Below, one piece after another: positions 13,201 through 26,011 of a stretch of DNA of 64,000 nucleotides (its first letter is position 1; every line of letters starts with the position of its first letter). The stretch spans positions 248,001-312,000 of the forward strand of contig JAADJZ010000017.1 in NCBI GenBank assembly GCA_011032825.1. Direction: 5' to 3'. The notes beneath the pieces were generated by a model, which was not told the origin of the DNA, did no database searches, and saw nothing but the letters and a program-made list of their open reading frames with translations. This DNA is from Massariosphaeria phaeospora (lineage: Eukaryota > Ascomycota > Dothideomycetes > Pleosporales). The translations under genes and the position numbers were made by a program.

Positions 13201-13780
13201 CCAATTTCATGATCGTTGATCGCATGCCACAGAATCGACTCTATCGTTCCCATTCGTCCATAGGTCCCACATCAAAGCCACTGCTTTACGTTAGGAGCTC
13301 CGATCGCGGAGGCTCGTAGTGAATCCTGGACTTCGATCTCAGCATATCAATCACGATTTAGCGTAGCGAAAGCCGTCAAGAAGAGGCACCCCAGAAAGGT
13401 CCGGTTTGTCGGAAGGCGGGTATAATTAATCGACAAATAATCTATGCAGCAGGACAGACAAGAAGAGCAACGGAATTTAGCGCCCGGAAGCACCATAATG
13501 ATGCAAGGGAATAGAAGAGCTGAGACGCAAGAAAAGGAGACGAAAGTAGAGCAGAAGGCTTCATTTGCTTAGAAACGCCGCCCGTGCAAGTATGCATGTG
13601 TAACTCGTGAAATTCGCTGTATTTTCAAGATTGAATTGACCAGAAGAAGATATACCCTATAAATGAAACGGGCACTGAGTCCAAATAGGAAATGACTCGG
13701 AGTTCACTAACAGGGGATAAGGCCGGCGCTACTACACCAGCAGGAAGACTGAACACGAAACCTCTGCTTAGAGGCTGGCG
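10289..13780. other. 3.5 kb stretch without recognisable genes
   Basis: The left part (10289-10850) is A/T-rich 3' flank of the transporter. The remainder holds only short frames. The most protein-like is 11554-11886 on the plus strand (110 codons), which has no recognisable domain. A CGATC pentamer tract is at 11064-11090. No tRNA-like cloverleaf was noticed. Confidence 0.5.
11064..11090. repeat. CGATC pentanucleotide tandem repeat
   Basis: Five perfect CGATC units followed by CG. Each unit contains GATC. It lies in the gene-poor stretch. Confidence 0.9.
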
Positions 13781-15400
13781 TTACTGGGCGGTCTCTTTCC
13801 CTCGGCTAGGCGTTTGCACTCCAGGTTTCTCAGTGTGGGCGGCGACTAAGAATACGCTGGTCGAACTCTCTCCACCGTGTTGTACACTCATTCCAAGTGT
13901 ACGACGTGCAAGCTCCTTCTGACCGTCTCCAGTAGTATATTCATCTGGTAGTTGCATCATAGTTGGTCCCCCGGTCGTCTCTAGTGCGCCATTCGAATCG
14001 GTTGCTCGCGGTTGTAACCAGTGTACGCTGGTGCAACGTTGAACAAGGCGTTGTGTAGTCTCGTCAACGGGGGCAAAATGGTTGCCACTACTTCCAAGGA
14101 GATGGAGAAGTCTGAATACCTCATCTCGTTTGTAATGGGGTGGTTTACTGATCTGGCTATTCGTCAAAATAGGGTAAAGAACACGGAGGTAGGTATGTCG
14201 TAGAGCACTCGCGGCGCCTGAATCATAGGGTAGGTCGATTAAATTGCGGAGGACGACATCAACGAGAACGTGAAGATCGTTGGTGTAAAAGTAATCTGCT
14301 GTTTGCGGGTTCCCAAAGAGAAGGTAAAGAGCCTTGAGGATCAAAAGCTGAAGCGAAGTCTCAGACTCCCGGTTCAAAAGGAGAATCAGATTACAGCCAA
14401 ACGTCTTGTAAGTCATCCCATGTGTGGAAAGTGCCTTTAAGACTCGATTTGTTATCCCAGCGCGACCGTTAGCGTGTCGGTTCGTGGAGGCGACCAAGTA
14501 TTGCTCGTTCAGTACCAGCTAATGTCCGTCAGTGTCGTGTCAATTTTAAAACGAACACACATACTAGAACACGTATGACAGGATAATGGTAAGGATCGTC
14601 TGCATCGTCGGAGACGCCTTCTATGATCCCTAGAAGATAGAGTACAAAGGCGTCATCTACGGCGCCTACGCAAATGATAGGTTAGCACTGCATCATATGT
14701 AATGCGAATCGCAGCGATTGAAGGAATTATAGACGTACTGAAATCCTCCCAGTTTAGCCGTTGTATGCGTGAGGACTCATACATGAGTTCCAAGAGCATT
14801 TGATGCAGCCTCGTGTCCTCGTGCACACTCGCCATCTGGACTAGCTCCACTAGACGGGGAAAGACGCCTTCGGAGTGCATCATTTCGAACGTAACGTCGT
14901 TCCCACTGTTACGACCATCGTATAGGAGGAATGCTGCAACAACATGGAGCGTGGGATTGTCGTCTTCCTGGGGCTTTAGTTAGCCATCCTCCACCCTGTA
15001 ATTTCTGGTGCCATGATCTTGCCACTTGCCTGCAGAAGACAATATATTATCTGACGCCGCACGTATTCCTTGTGGGGCTTGAACAACTCGCCCTCAATGA
15101 GGCGGAAGACGCATTTCGCAACGCTGTAGTCCGTCTGGAGGTATTCGGCTGCGTATGGTCAACCATGTGTTTTCCAACGAGCAGACGAGCGCGGCGGTAC
15201 ATTTGTAGTTGGTCGTGACATTGAGATATGAGCGCAGAGCATTATCTATCATCTCATGCTCCTGGCAGGGCGTGGACACGATGTCGTCAAGCTCTATCAA
15301 ACCAGTTAGTCGGTTGGGCGGCCGCAGTGGGGCAGAAGTCGAACTCACCATCCCAGAACTGTTGCTCATTTTCGAGGTTGTACGACACCTCAAACGCCAT
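13781..15400 (-). CDS. LDB17: LDB17/Dip1 (SPIN90-family) actin-nucleation regulator
   Basis: Predicted 443 residues from six exons: 15349-15400, 15201-15293, 15030-15148, 14739-14967, 14565-14665, 13781-14518. Hallmarks of the SPIN90/Ldb17 leucine-rich domain run from about residue 80 to 330: [93 protein letters not shown] and PHYKRDEV. Relatives in yeast and fission yeast activate Arp2/3 at endocytic actin patches without a mother filament. The roughly 85-residue tail after this domain looks disordered. Intron 14968-15029 has a GC-AG border (CTGCAG then GCAAGT), required to join IIYCLLQ to [10 protein letters not shown] in phase. The start at 15400 gives [18 protein letters not shown], a credible family N-terminus. 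Confidence 0.92.
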
Positions 15401-16167
15401 GCTGAGGTCTCGAATCAACCAGCCAATGCATCGTCGTCCACAGCGCGAGCAACAGCTTTGTGCGCGGAAGCGTGAGCGAGGAAGGGGTCGTTGGAGAGCT
15501 TCGGAACAGTACCACCTAGCAGTGAAGTGCCCCGGAAATTTCTCGGCAATCTATCGCGTAGGCGTCCGCCTTTCCCCTTTAGTCTTAGGCTAGTGCTTAT
15601 ATAATATCTCGTTAGATTCGAGATCGAACAACTTTAGGACCAGGCTCGTCCCACAAGTCTTCAAACGCGTTCAAGTTGGTTCATGGTATGTCTCCTTCGC
15701 CGTTCTGATGAGTTCTCAAGCTCTTACCAGGTGGACTTTATGCGCGTTCTTGCTCCCTGTTCAAATTCAAGTTCACCACGTGCAAATAATATCAAGGGGT
15801 TTACAGCCCTGATTTCCGAGACACAGTTTGACAAAACAAAGGCGAGTGGGCTGCGCCGTATTATCTGCTTAGAACGTTGAGTTTTCAAAGCCCCTCAGAC
15901 TCGAAGGACCCTATCAAGGTCAGTTATACGAAGATTCGGTTCACCACTCATACAGCCATGCGATACAGGACGTGCACTGAAATACGAAAAAACCAAGGTG
16001 CAGTTTACATGTATACAGACGCCGAAGCGTACCCGTCTACGGCAGTGGCTCATCCCCCACCACTGTGATATCATAATCTAACGCCCCGAATGCCTCTTTA
16101 ACACCACCCAATGCGCACTCCTAGAAATACAAAAACTCCGATAATCTGGATACAAATGGTGTTTAAA
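15401..16167. other. Intergenic: LDB17 promoter side and DnaJ gene 3' side
   Basis: Both neighbours are on the minus strand, so this should hold the LDB17 promoter and the downstream end of the DnaJ gene. Only short frames without resemblance to known proteins are present. Confidence 0.5.
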
Positions 16168-17816
16168 TTAGAAACCGCCAGGGAAGCCACCACCGCCACC
16201 GCCTTGTTGAAATTTGAAGTTGAAACCACCGCCACTACCGCCACCTGGGAAGCCCCCAGGACCACCACCACTCTGCCTGAAATGGAACTGCTGGTTACCG
16301 AACGGCGAGCCTTGGAACGGATTACCCTGCTGCTCGGTACTATTGGGGTCATCGCCGTTGTCGAAGCGCTGTTTGAGTTCGGGATCGGAGAGGACCTCGT
16401 AGGCTTCGTTGACGGCGGACATCTTCTTTTGGGCTTCCTCTGGGGCAAGGCCATTTGCCGAAGCCTTATCTGGGTGATACATCTTCGAAAGTTTGCGGTA
16501 AGCCTTTTTGACTTCACGCTCGTCGGCGTCGCGGGTTACGCCTAGGACCTTGTAGTAATCCTTCTGCTTGGAGCGCTTGAGAAGCGTATGTGCCTTGTGG
16601 AGAAGCTCTTGGATTTTTTGTTCTTGTGGGTGGTGCTCCTTTGCCTGCTCAAGAGTGCGAACTGCATCTTCGAATTCATCACTGTCGGTTTCTCGTTGGG
16701 CTTTGCTGAGCAGGGCATAGAGGGAGTTCGGATTCAGCTGGAGGGCTTCTGTGCAATATGGGGTTCCCTTTTTGATGCTGTTCATCTGTATTGGTGTTAG
16801 ACGGCCAATTGGAGAAAAGCGAACAGGCATTGACTCACCTCGAAGTAGGCCTCGCATGTCATTTCAACTAATGTTGCATAAAGACCCGACGGCGAGTTTT
16901 TGTAGATGTATCCCATGTCAGTGTAGTCTTTGAAGTCGCCCTTGACCTCGTTGAGCAATCCTGGCTCTTCTTCTCCACGGAAAATAAGAATCTTGGACGC
17001 GGTCGCAAATTGGCGCTTCTCGAACAGTTTTCGGACCCGGCTGATATCCTTCTCCAGATTCTTCTCCCTTCTTCGCATTTTCATGCAGACCTTGGAATCT
17101 GGATCCGATTGAAGACATTGGGCGACGTGCTTGATGCCTTTTTCAGTCTCGCCAAGCGAGTAGAAGGCCATGGCGGAGCTCTGGAGATGTGGTTCGGTAT
17201 CGCCCGTGTTGATCTGCAACAGATGCTGCAGGTCAGCAATGCCCTCAACAACCTCGCCTTTCTCGAACCGGCACTTCGCCCTCGTCTTCCGGATGTCGTA
17301 TGCTGCGCCAGCCACCATGATGGCCACACTGGCCTGAGTGACGCAGGATTCCCAATCATTGCGCCCGGCGGCTTCAGCGGCTAGCACAGCGGCACCCTGG
17401 GCCTCTTCAAGCTGCGCAATATCCTCGGCCTTGCCCGCAGCCTCGTAGTCTCTTCGTGCTGCCGCCCAGTCCGCCTTCCGGGCTTTTATTTTTGCTCTCT
17501 GCACCAGAGCGCCCTCGAAACCAGGCTTCAATTCCAAAACTTTGTCGAAGTCATGCTGCGCCTGCGTCGCCCTCCCAAGCGAGAGGTACGCGGCGCCACG
17601 GCGGAAGAAGGTAAGGTAGTTCTGCGGGTCGCGCGAGATGGCCACGTCGAAGTAAGTAAGCGCTTCCTGCGCACTCCCGGAGGCAAGTTTGACACTCGCA
17701 TCCTTGATCAGCTGCGACACGGGCGTGTCGGCGGGGATGTCGGTCGCCGAGAAAGCCTGGGCGAGAGGGCTGGCAGAGAGGAGCCCCAGTGCCAAGGAAG
17801 ACAGTCGCAGAATCAT
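16168..17816 (-). CDS. ER-luminal DnaJ/TPR co-chaperone (P58/DNAJC3-like)
   Basis: Predicted 531 residues from exons 16839-17816 and 16168-16785. The start at 17816 begins with a hydrophobic signal peptide (MILRLSSLALGLLSASPLAQAFS), so the protein should enter the ER lumen. TPR-like helix pairs follow (QEALTYFDVAISRDPQN, ATQAQHDFDKVLELKPGFE, TPYCTEALQLNPNS). A J-domain begins near residue 402 with DYYKVLGV and carries the HPD motif (MYHPDKA, about residue 427), the element that stimulates Hsp70 ATPase. The C-terminus is a Gly/Phe-rich tail. This order matches the DNAJC3/P58IPK group, which delivers clients to BiP-type Hsp70 under ER stress. No C-terminal HDEL/KDEL signal is present. The frame is open further upstream to 18236, but that part has no conserved content. 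Confidence 0.93.
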
Positions 17817-18321
17817 GGCTGTGGTAAGGTGACAGGTGGCAAAACGAGTGACGCGGAACAAAGGGCAGGAGACCACAAGTGCAGAGGGTGAAGGTGAGAG
17901 CTGTTCAAAGCAGGGGAGGCGGCCGGCCGGGGCGGTTATATGGGGAATGCTGAACGGCGCACCATGCCGCCAACTGCGTGAAAGTGAAAGTTGTCCTTTC
18001 AGCAACTCGCGACTGCGCGCATTGGCGCATGCAAGGGCACAAGGAGTCTGTGCGCGCGTTGGGGTGCAGGCGCAGGCGGTCCACGGGTGTCCGACAGTCC
18101 GGCGCCCGCACTTGCCCCGGCCTTGTCCCTTGTGTCCGTGTCTTGGCGACCTGACAGGCGGATGATGACATGGGCTTCCGCGTGTTACTGCGAGCCGCAG
18201 CTCCCACGCACAGCTTGACTTCCTACATAACCTCAACCAGCCGCCCGCCAGACCCGCCAGACCTCCATCGCCCGTTTCCTCCTCCTCCTCCTCCTCTTCC
18301 TCTACATACTGCTCCTATAGC
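17817..18321. promoter_or_regulatory. Shared divergent promoter of the DnaJ and GH5 genes
   Basis: 505 nt lie between two start codons that point away from each other, so both promoters must lie here. A CTC/CCT-rich tract (about 18268-18303) precedes the GH5 start, as is common for fungal leaders. No clear TATA box was identified. Confidence 0.6.
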
Positions 18322-20738
18322 ATGGCACCCTTTCGGCTACGCATCGACGGACGGACGTTCCGCGATGGCGACAACCGGGAGGTCACGCTGCACGGCATCA
18401 ACTGCGCCGCCGACGCCAAATTCCCCGCCACGCCAGATCAGCCTTCGCACGTTTCCGAGAGCTTCTTCGACGCCGACAACGTCTCGTTCGTCAACCGACC
18501 GTTCGCTGTGGACGACGCTGCGGCGCACTTCGCGCGGTTGCGGGGCTGGGGATACAACACCATAAGATATGTCTTCACCTGGGAGGCGATAGAGCACGCT
18601 GGGCCGGGGCGCTACGACGAGGAGTGGATACAGCACACTATAGCCATCTTGCGCAAGGCCAAGGACTTTGGCTTCTACATCTTCATGGATCCGCATCAGG
18701 ATGTTGTATGTAGGCTCTTCAATCAAATACGGGACACTTTCTCCTCTGACCAGTTTGCCAGTGGTCTCGATTCTCGGGTGGCTCAGGAGCACCCATATGG
18801 ACTCTTTATGCCTGCGGTCTGGATCCCAAGTCCTTCGACGTGACAGAAGCCGCCCTCGTCCATAACGTGTACCCAGAGCCCGCCAACTTCCCCAAGATGA
18901 TATGGGCGACAAACTACACAAGACTTGCCTGCCAGGTGTTGTTCACCTTGTTCTTCGGCGGCAAGGACTTCGCACCCAAGGCCATCATTGACGGCAAGAA
19001 CATCCAGGATTACCTACAGGATCACTTTATTGCTGCATGCGGACATCTAGCGAAGCGTATCCACGAAGCCGGTGACCTCGAGTACGATCCAATCGTTGGA
19101 TGGGAGAGTCTGAATGAACCCAACAGAGGCCTCATTAGTTATCAGGATCTGACGCTCATTCCGAAAGAACAGAAGCTGCAGAAGGGAACCTCTCCCACCG
19201 CTTGGCAGGCTATCTTGACCGGATCTGGCAGAGCTTGCGAGATTGACACCTGGGACTTTGGTGGTATGGGACCCTACAAATCGGGCTCGGCCTTGGTAGA
19301 CCCGGAGGGGAAGACTGCGTGGCTCTCTGCCGAATACGATGATTCCTATTACGGCTGGAAACGCGACCCGGGCTGGCGGCTGGGCGAGTGCATATGGGCG
19401 CAGCACGGGATATGGGACCCTTCCAACGACACCATACTGAAGAAGGACCATTTTGCGAAAGATCCCAAGAATGGTGCGACTATCGACTACGAATATTTCA
19501 CAAACCACTACTACATGGCCCATTACCGGAATTACAGCAAGATGATCAAGTCAATCTTCCCGGATTCGTTGATGTTCTTCCAGCCCCCTGTTCTAGAGAT
19601 TCCCCCGTCGATCAAGGGAACAGAGGACGATGACCCGAATATGATCTTCGCCCCACACTTCTACGATGGCATCACATTGCTCACGAAAAAATGGTACGTA
19701 GAGTATTCGAGCTTGAAGAATGCGTTACTTACACTAGCTAGGAACCGTGTGTGGAACGTCGATGTCTTTGGTGTACTACGGGGAAAGTATCTTACGCCCG
19801 CCTTTGCTATCAAAATTGGAGAGACTGCCATCAGGAACTGCTTTGCAAACCAACTTACTGCGATACGACAGGAAGGCAACGACTACATGGGGGTACACCC
19901 ATGCGTCTTTACTGAAATCGGTATCCCCTACGACATGGACGATAAATATGCTTACAAGACTGGCAATTACAGCAGTCAGATCGCCGCGTTAGATGCCAAT
20001 CATTTTGCGCTCGAGGAGAGCAAGGCGAACGGTTACGCACTATGGACATATGTTGCGACGGTATGTCCGTAGACGATGCTTCTGCTAGTATACTGACAGT
20101 CGTAGAATACCCACTACTGGGGCGATCAATGGAATGGAGAGGATCTATCCATTTACTCGTTGGATGACAAGCCGCTTCCACCTGGGGCTTTTTCGCCGGC
20201 CGAGTCCCGGGCTTCGCTCGACACCGGCTCGGCGTCTTTCTCACGCGCGCAGTCGTCTGAAACGCTTAGTGTAGCCCCAGCTAACCTAAGAAAGACGTTA
20301 ACGACAGACCAGATGAGCTCAAAATCTGCCGGAAGTGATGTTCGCGGTCTGCGCGCGGCAGAGGCCTTCGTCAGACCTACACCGGTTGCTACCCACGGCA
20401 ACATATCATCATTTGGCTTCGACCTGCGCAACTGCATTTTCAAGCTTACCCTCTCGGCTCCAGACGCTACCAAAGAAAACGCGCCAACCGTAGTATTCCT
20501 CCCTGAGTTCCACTTCCCGTCTGGCCAGACGAGTGTCGAAGTTAGCGGAGGCAAATGGACGATCAGCTCGGAGGAATCCGATGGAGCACTCCAGCAGATA
20601 CTGCGATGGTGGCATAGCGAGGGGGACCAAAGCATGACGGTGAAGGGCGTCGTACGCAAACAAGGCGGAGCACTTGGAACCGAGGAAGACGAAGGCTACC
20701 TTCAACAGTGTCAAAAGCAAGCTTGTGCCGTGATGTAG
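18322..20738 (+). CDS. EGH1: GH5 steryl/ceramide beta-glucosidase (EGH1/EGCrP2-like)
   Basis: Predicted 755 residues from exons 18322-18705, 18762-19693, 19742-20060 and 20106-20738. The glycoside hydrolase family 5 catalytic core is visible: HGINCAADAKFP near the N-terminus, YIFMDPHQDV-WSRFSGGSGAP across intron 1, the acid/base motif SLNEPN (Glu near residue 246), and the nucleophile region FTEIGIPY (Glu near residue 495). A C-terminal beta-rich domain follows. Length and layout match yeast Egh1 and cryptococcal EGCrP2, intracellular enzymes that remove glucose from ergosteryl glucoside or glucosylceramide. There is no signal peptide, in agreement with an intracellular role. Intron 19694-19741 is 48 nt, in frame and stop-free. 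Its removal is chosen because KKW-NRVWNVDVFGVLRGKY matches the family. Confidence 0.92.
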
Positions 20739-21426
20739 AACATCGATCAAGCATTGCGGTATGTTGAGTGTCGTGGCTCGTTTGGTTACTGGTAGGGCTG
20801 AGGGTGTCGCTAGAGCCGCCCGATGCAGGGGTGCCTGGTGATGCAGTGTCGTTCGATGGTCAGGTCACGCTGTCCAGTGTCAGCATATTTGGCGTGCATT
20901 AGATTTGGTTGCGGCGTTTTGGGACGGATTATCGTGTGAACTCGCACCAGGCGCAGAGGGTGAACAGACACAAGCAGGCGGGCGAGGGTGCACATTAGCA
21001 ATATATGGCATATCCGTAAAATTCAGCTGATCGCGCGTTGTTTGTGCAACGCGGGGGCGCTGAGCGTTGTCTCTCCCGTTAGCGCATGTGGAAGCCTAGC
21101 AGGGCCGTGGGGCAGACTACTTCTACTTCTACTCCGGAGGCGTGCGCCGTGAACCCTCCCATCCTCGCAACCCGCAACAATCGCAGCCAGCAGTGAGGTC
21201 CTGGGTGTCGTATTTCGCTCGCGGCCGGCTCTGCCACCTGCACGCGCAGCCTCCAGTTCACCGACTACGTAGCCTAAGCGCTCCCACCTCACCCCCATAA
21301 AGGCGCTGCCGGAAAAAAATATCGGAACGCCATCTCCCACTACGCACCCGACCTGCGATCGACACGACTACCTGCCGCCACAGGCCATTCTCTCGGCGAG
21401 CAGGCTGCAGCAGAGCCGCCTCCACC
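20739..21426. other. Intergenic: GH5 3' flank and MSN5 promoter
   Basis: No gene seen. The last 100 nt form a C-rich leader that ends in CCACCATGG, a good start-codon context for MSN5. Confidence 0.5.
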
Positions 21427-24400
21427 ATGGACGCTGGGGTTGCAAATGCTCCGCACACTGCCACCACTAACGGCGGCGGCGCTGCATCCCAGAACGGCAG
21501 CGCGGGCGACCTCTCGCAGGTGGTGCAGGCGCTGCACGCCATCTACGACGCCGCCTCGACCAACGACACCCGCCGCCAGGCCACCGAATACCTCGAGCAA
21601 GCCAAGCGGCGCCCCGACGCTGCCTCGCTGGGCCACACGCTCGCCCGCGACCAGACGAAGCCGGCCCAGCTCCGCCACTACGGCCTGACGGTGCTCGAGC
21701 ACGCCATCAAGTACAACTGGGAGGACTTCCTGCCCTCGCAAGGCGAGGCGCTCCGCAAGTGCGTTGTGGACCTGGCCCAGAACATCACCGACAACGACCC
21801 CCTCTACCTGCGCAACAAGGTGGCGCAGCTATGGGTCGAAGTTGCAAAGCGCTCGTGGGCCGCTGAGTGGATGGACATGGACCAGCAGCTGCTGCAGCTC
21901 TGGCAGAGTTCGCTCCACCACCGCGCCGTCGCCCTGTTTGTGCTCGAGACGCTCGCCGAGGAAGTCTTCACCCGCGAGGATGCCACCGCTGGTCTTCGCG
22001 GCGGCGATCTGGCACGAGCCTGTGTCGAAATCTTCACCCCCGCCGCCGTTCTCGCCGAACACTTTCCCGCGCGTGATAAGAGTCTCGGCGTACGCTCTGG
22101 AGACGAGGGATGGCTCAAGCGATTGTGTGATAACCTCGCCTGGTGTCTATCACAGGACTACGAGAGCGACGAGCACGTGCGGCTCTGTGCCGTGAAAACA
22201 ATGAACACACTCCGAGCATCCATGTCCTGGGTCATCCCGAAAGCAATCGCCGCTGTTCAGGTTGTCCAGCACATGTCCAAAGCCCTTGGTGTGCCTGCGG
22301 TCAAGCTGCAACTGGTAATACTCTACCCAGCTTGTCCACAGGCTATATACTGACTCCTCAATTCCAGGCTTCTGTTGACGTTCTTCAATCCATCTATAAT
22401 CGGCCCCATCTCGATGACAGTGACTTCGTTGAGCTGGTATGTCCCATGTACACGCCTGATAGTGTCTCACTGCTGCGTGGAGTCTATGAGTGGACTCTAT
22501 CAGATTTGAATGTACATGATCTGAACGACGACCTCAAAGACGACAAATATAAGCTCTGCAAAAAACTAGCAGAGGTACGCCGCCCAGCATCACTTTCCCT
22601 GAGCTACAACTAATACAGGTGCATAGCTGGCCAATAATCTTGGACTCTTTATCGAACAGAAACCTGAACACATCCCTTTGGAGAGCGACTTGCCTGGCGT
22701 CTTCGGCCTCCTATTTGACATTTTGCGTAACCCTAGCCTATGCGTCTCGATCCCGGTACTTCACGCCTGGACTAAGCTACTACGATCTCGTGTTGTCCGT
22801 GACTCTAGCGTCGTCACGGGCATGGTTGGTGGACTCCTGGAGACCTGTTGCGCGCGGCTCCTCCGTTACGAGGCTTTCCCGGAGGATTCGGAAGATGTGA
22901 CGTTGCTCTTCTTAATCGTAGACATTGACACAGTACCCGAGAGGCATGCGTTCTTAGGCAATTACCGGAGATTTTGCGTGGAAGTGATAGAGATTCTGAT
23001 CCGTAAGACGCCTGTGGAGGCCATGGAGCATATCCTCGCCCAGGCTACGACCATGTTCCAGAATCTGTACAATGGACAGCCCGCTTTTCAGCCGCAAACA
23101 TTCTCAAAACACTCGCAACCAGTGCTTCATGTCGATGCTCAAGTCACAGTCATTGACGCTGCATTGAAAGGTTACATGAAATGGCTCTCAAATCACGACT
23201 CAGATCCGCAGGAGAAGGAGCACAAGCGCAGTATCATGGAGGACTCGTTTGAACAATGGTGCAGGCAGCTGTTACAGGCCAGATTCGAAGACCCAGAAAT
23301 CGCCAAAAAAGTTTTGCAGCTCATGTCAACATTCTCTACTAAGGCCCTCGCTGACCGACCCGGTTTCGCTTTAACCTTCTTAGAGCATATGCTCACTATC
23401 AGACTCGCAGATAACCCCGCGTTTACACAGTATTCCGACGCTGTGAAAGATCTCGAGCGGATCTGCAGCCTGGAGATGCAGAAATTAGCAATGAAGTTCC
23501 CCAACGATTTTATGAATGTGTACGATAGCCTGGAACACAAAATCAACGAGATGATGACAGAGCCGAACATCGATGAGCGGCAACGAATGGCGTTTTCCGC
23601 ATTCCTCTTCATCATCGTTCATCGATGTACCACTCTCGATCGAGCCAGCCAAGAGGCCCGATTGAAGCACATGTTTAAGCCGGTCAAAGACGCCTGGCTC
23701 AATGAGGAATTTGGGAAGTCCGTCTCCGATTTTCAGTCATTTTGTGGTGGTCTGGGCATGGAACGATTACCCGATTTTCTATCCGCCAACAAATTTCGAG
23801 GCGTGCAAGACTGGTCAGAACAACCGCTTGACAGTGACGGCCAGGCGATGCAGGCATCCATTCTTGATCGATCGCAGCATCTTCCACTCCGCCTTACCAA
23901 GACATTGCTTGCTGCCTCTATTGAGAAGCTGCACGACGGCTCAACCGCATATGAAACCGCAGCAAAACTCTGGGCAGACGCTATTCCTGTTATCTTGCCC
24001 AACTTACTCCAGCTTGTTAGCTACGCACAAGCGTTCAACAATATCGAGGGTAGCTGGTCTCATCTTCCACCGGACCTACAGTACGTAATTCGCAGGGTGT
24101 TAACGGATCGATTTTGGCAAGCTGGCATTTCCTCCGAGAGCCGGGACGATTTCTTTGCTCGGGTAAGCAGTTCGAAATCCACATACGAAGGTTTCGCCTC
24201 GACGGTTCGTGGCACAGTTCGACAGATCCGGGAGAGCTCTTATTACATTCTATTCTCTCTCACGCGGTTTCGGGATTTCTTCTACGGGATTTCTGATCTA
24301 CCAGCTCCGCTTAGCCAGGCTTTGTTTGGCCATGCGCATGCGTTGTCAGCTCATCACTTATCCGTCTTACTATCCATATCAACGCACCTCATTGAGAACT

Positions 24401-25353
24401 GCCCGCCAATCCATCGGCCCCAATTCTTACCGCCAATGATTCAAGGCCTTTTTCGGGAACTAAACCGAAAAATCAACTCAGAATGGGACGAGGTCAATCG
24501 CCGGACTGCAGGGTCGGGACAGAACGACAACTTGGCAGACGAGATGAAGACGGAGAGCATCCTTCGTCAACTCACATACTCTTCTAGCACGTTCGTCGCT
24601 CGGCTGCTCGACGCGACTTATGGTAAGCTTTTTTGCTATTATCTTCATGGTCACGTACAATGCTTGTTTTCATTCCCGTAACATCATCAAAATCTCTTGT
24701 GGGGTATGACAAACTAACTTGAGTCAGAATATGCGCGACAGGACGACCCCTCTCGTCAAGAAGAGCCTCCTATGTGCGAATTCGTGCTAAGCGCAACAGA
24801 GGTGCTGGAGCCAATCTTCGTCTTCTGCGACTCCACCATCCGAACTCGCGATACCCGGTCCGTTGTATTGGTAGCTCGTCAACTTCGCCTGCTACTGCCT
24901 CTTTTCAAAGACAATGCCCCGATCCGGGACTTCTTCTGCAACCACATTCTCAAGAGTGCCATTTTGAGTCTTCACGATCCATACTTTATAGACTGCCAGA
25001 AGGACCTCGCGACGCTAATTGCTGGAATTATTCATCTTGATGAGCAAGTCCCACGCAGCATCTTGCTCGGCTTACCGGGTATGGGTGATGCTTCCCGTGT
25101 GGATCGCCGCTTGGAAAAGCTTAAACACGCCAATGATCGTGGCGATGAGAGGCAGCAGCGATCCCTCGTCCTCGATATGCTGTCGAGTGTTCGAGGTATG
25201 AGCATACACGAGCAAGGCCAGATCGAGCGAGCGAAACCGAAGAAGAAGACCGCTTTTCAAGAACAGTACATGAGCGTTGATCAGCCGCCCACCATCGTAC
25301 GCGGCACATCTCCCGAACTCGCGGGGGTACAAGATATGTTTGGTGACGCTTAG
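21427..25353 (+). CDS. MSN5: Karyopherin MSN5 / exportin-5
   Basis: Predicted 1238 residues from exons 21427-22314, 22368-22574, 22627-24622 and 24728-25353, close to the length of yeast Msn5. The N-terminal HEAT-repeat region carries family features of exportin-5: QLRHYGLTVLEHAIKYNWED (residues about 80-100), then NKVAQLWVEVAKRSWAAEWMDMD. A C-terminal block DNAPIRDFFCNHILKSAILS and DCQKDLATLIAGIIHLD is also typical. Msn5/exportin-5 proteins carry phosphorylated regulators and some RNAs out of the nucleus with Ran-GTP, and import a few cargoes. Junctions were fixed by phase; the third exon starts after TAG at 22626, because the nearby CAG at 22618 would break the frame. The short tail contains a basic stretch (KPKKKTAF). 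Confidence 0.93.
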
Positions 25354-26011
25354 ATTGACACCAGCATCAGTTGAAAAAATGAGGTTGCCTATGCGGTCGT
25401 TTTTCCCATACTCTTGGATTGGGTTGCAGGATGCATAGCGATGGTATCTCTTCGTACTGGGGGGCTCTCAGTCCGATTTTCTAAGCCTATATTGGATCTC
25501 GACATGGTTTGGCGTTCCACTACTTGCAGCTTAATATTTCCCGAGATGATATCCTGAACAGGTCACGAATTCGCCAGGTTTATTAGACCGACGCTGGATT
25601 ATTAGATATTAGACCTGTAGCGAGCAAAATACTTAATCTTCGACTAATGAATTTGGTATTTGGCAAGACGACTCGTGCTGGAGATTTCCTCCCTCACCGC
25701 CGTTTCGCGGTGCCAGGTCCAACTATAGATTAAACGGCTTTGTGTTTTGGTGTCATGCGTGGATGGCTTACATGCTCATGCTATCGTCAGCCGTCGATCA
25801 CAGTGAATTGCTTATCGATAAGGCCAGCCCCTCGTTTGGTGTCATCTCGGCAGTCGCAACTCGTCCGTTCCTACCTACTTCAAATCGACGGTCTTCTATT
25901 TCACTTAGTCGACATTTAATTCCCTAAGAAACGAGATCAGCTACCCTTTGCCTATTTCCCTGCCTCCTTGATTTCATCCAGCTGTCTCAGTCTAACACTC
26001 CATACACCGAC
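25354..26011. other. Intergenic: MSN5 3' flank and dioxygenase promoter
   Basis: No gene seen. A moderately A/T-rich patch spans about 25580-25660. The 60 nt before the dioxygenase start are pyrimidine-rich. Confidence 0.5.

Noticed and set aside
16111..16545. 144-codon frame on the plus strand
   Set aside because: Antisense to the J-domain and Gly-rich tail of the DnaJ protein.
17817..18236. N-terminal extension of the DnaJ protein by 140 codons
   Set aside because: The frame is open, but a signal peptide begins exactly at the 17816 start, and the extension has no conserved content.
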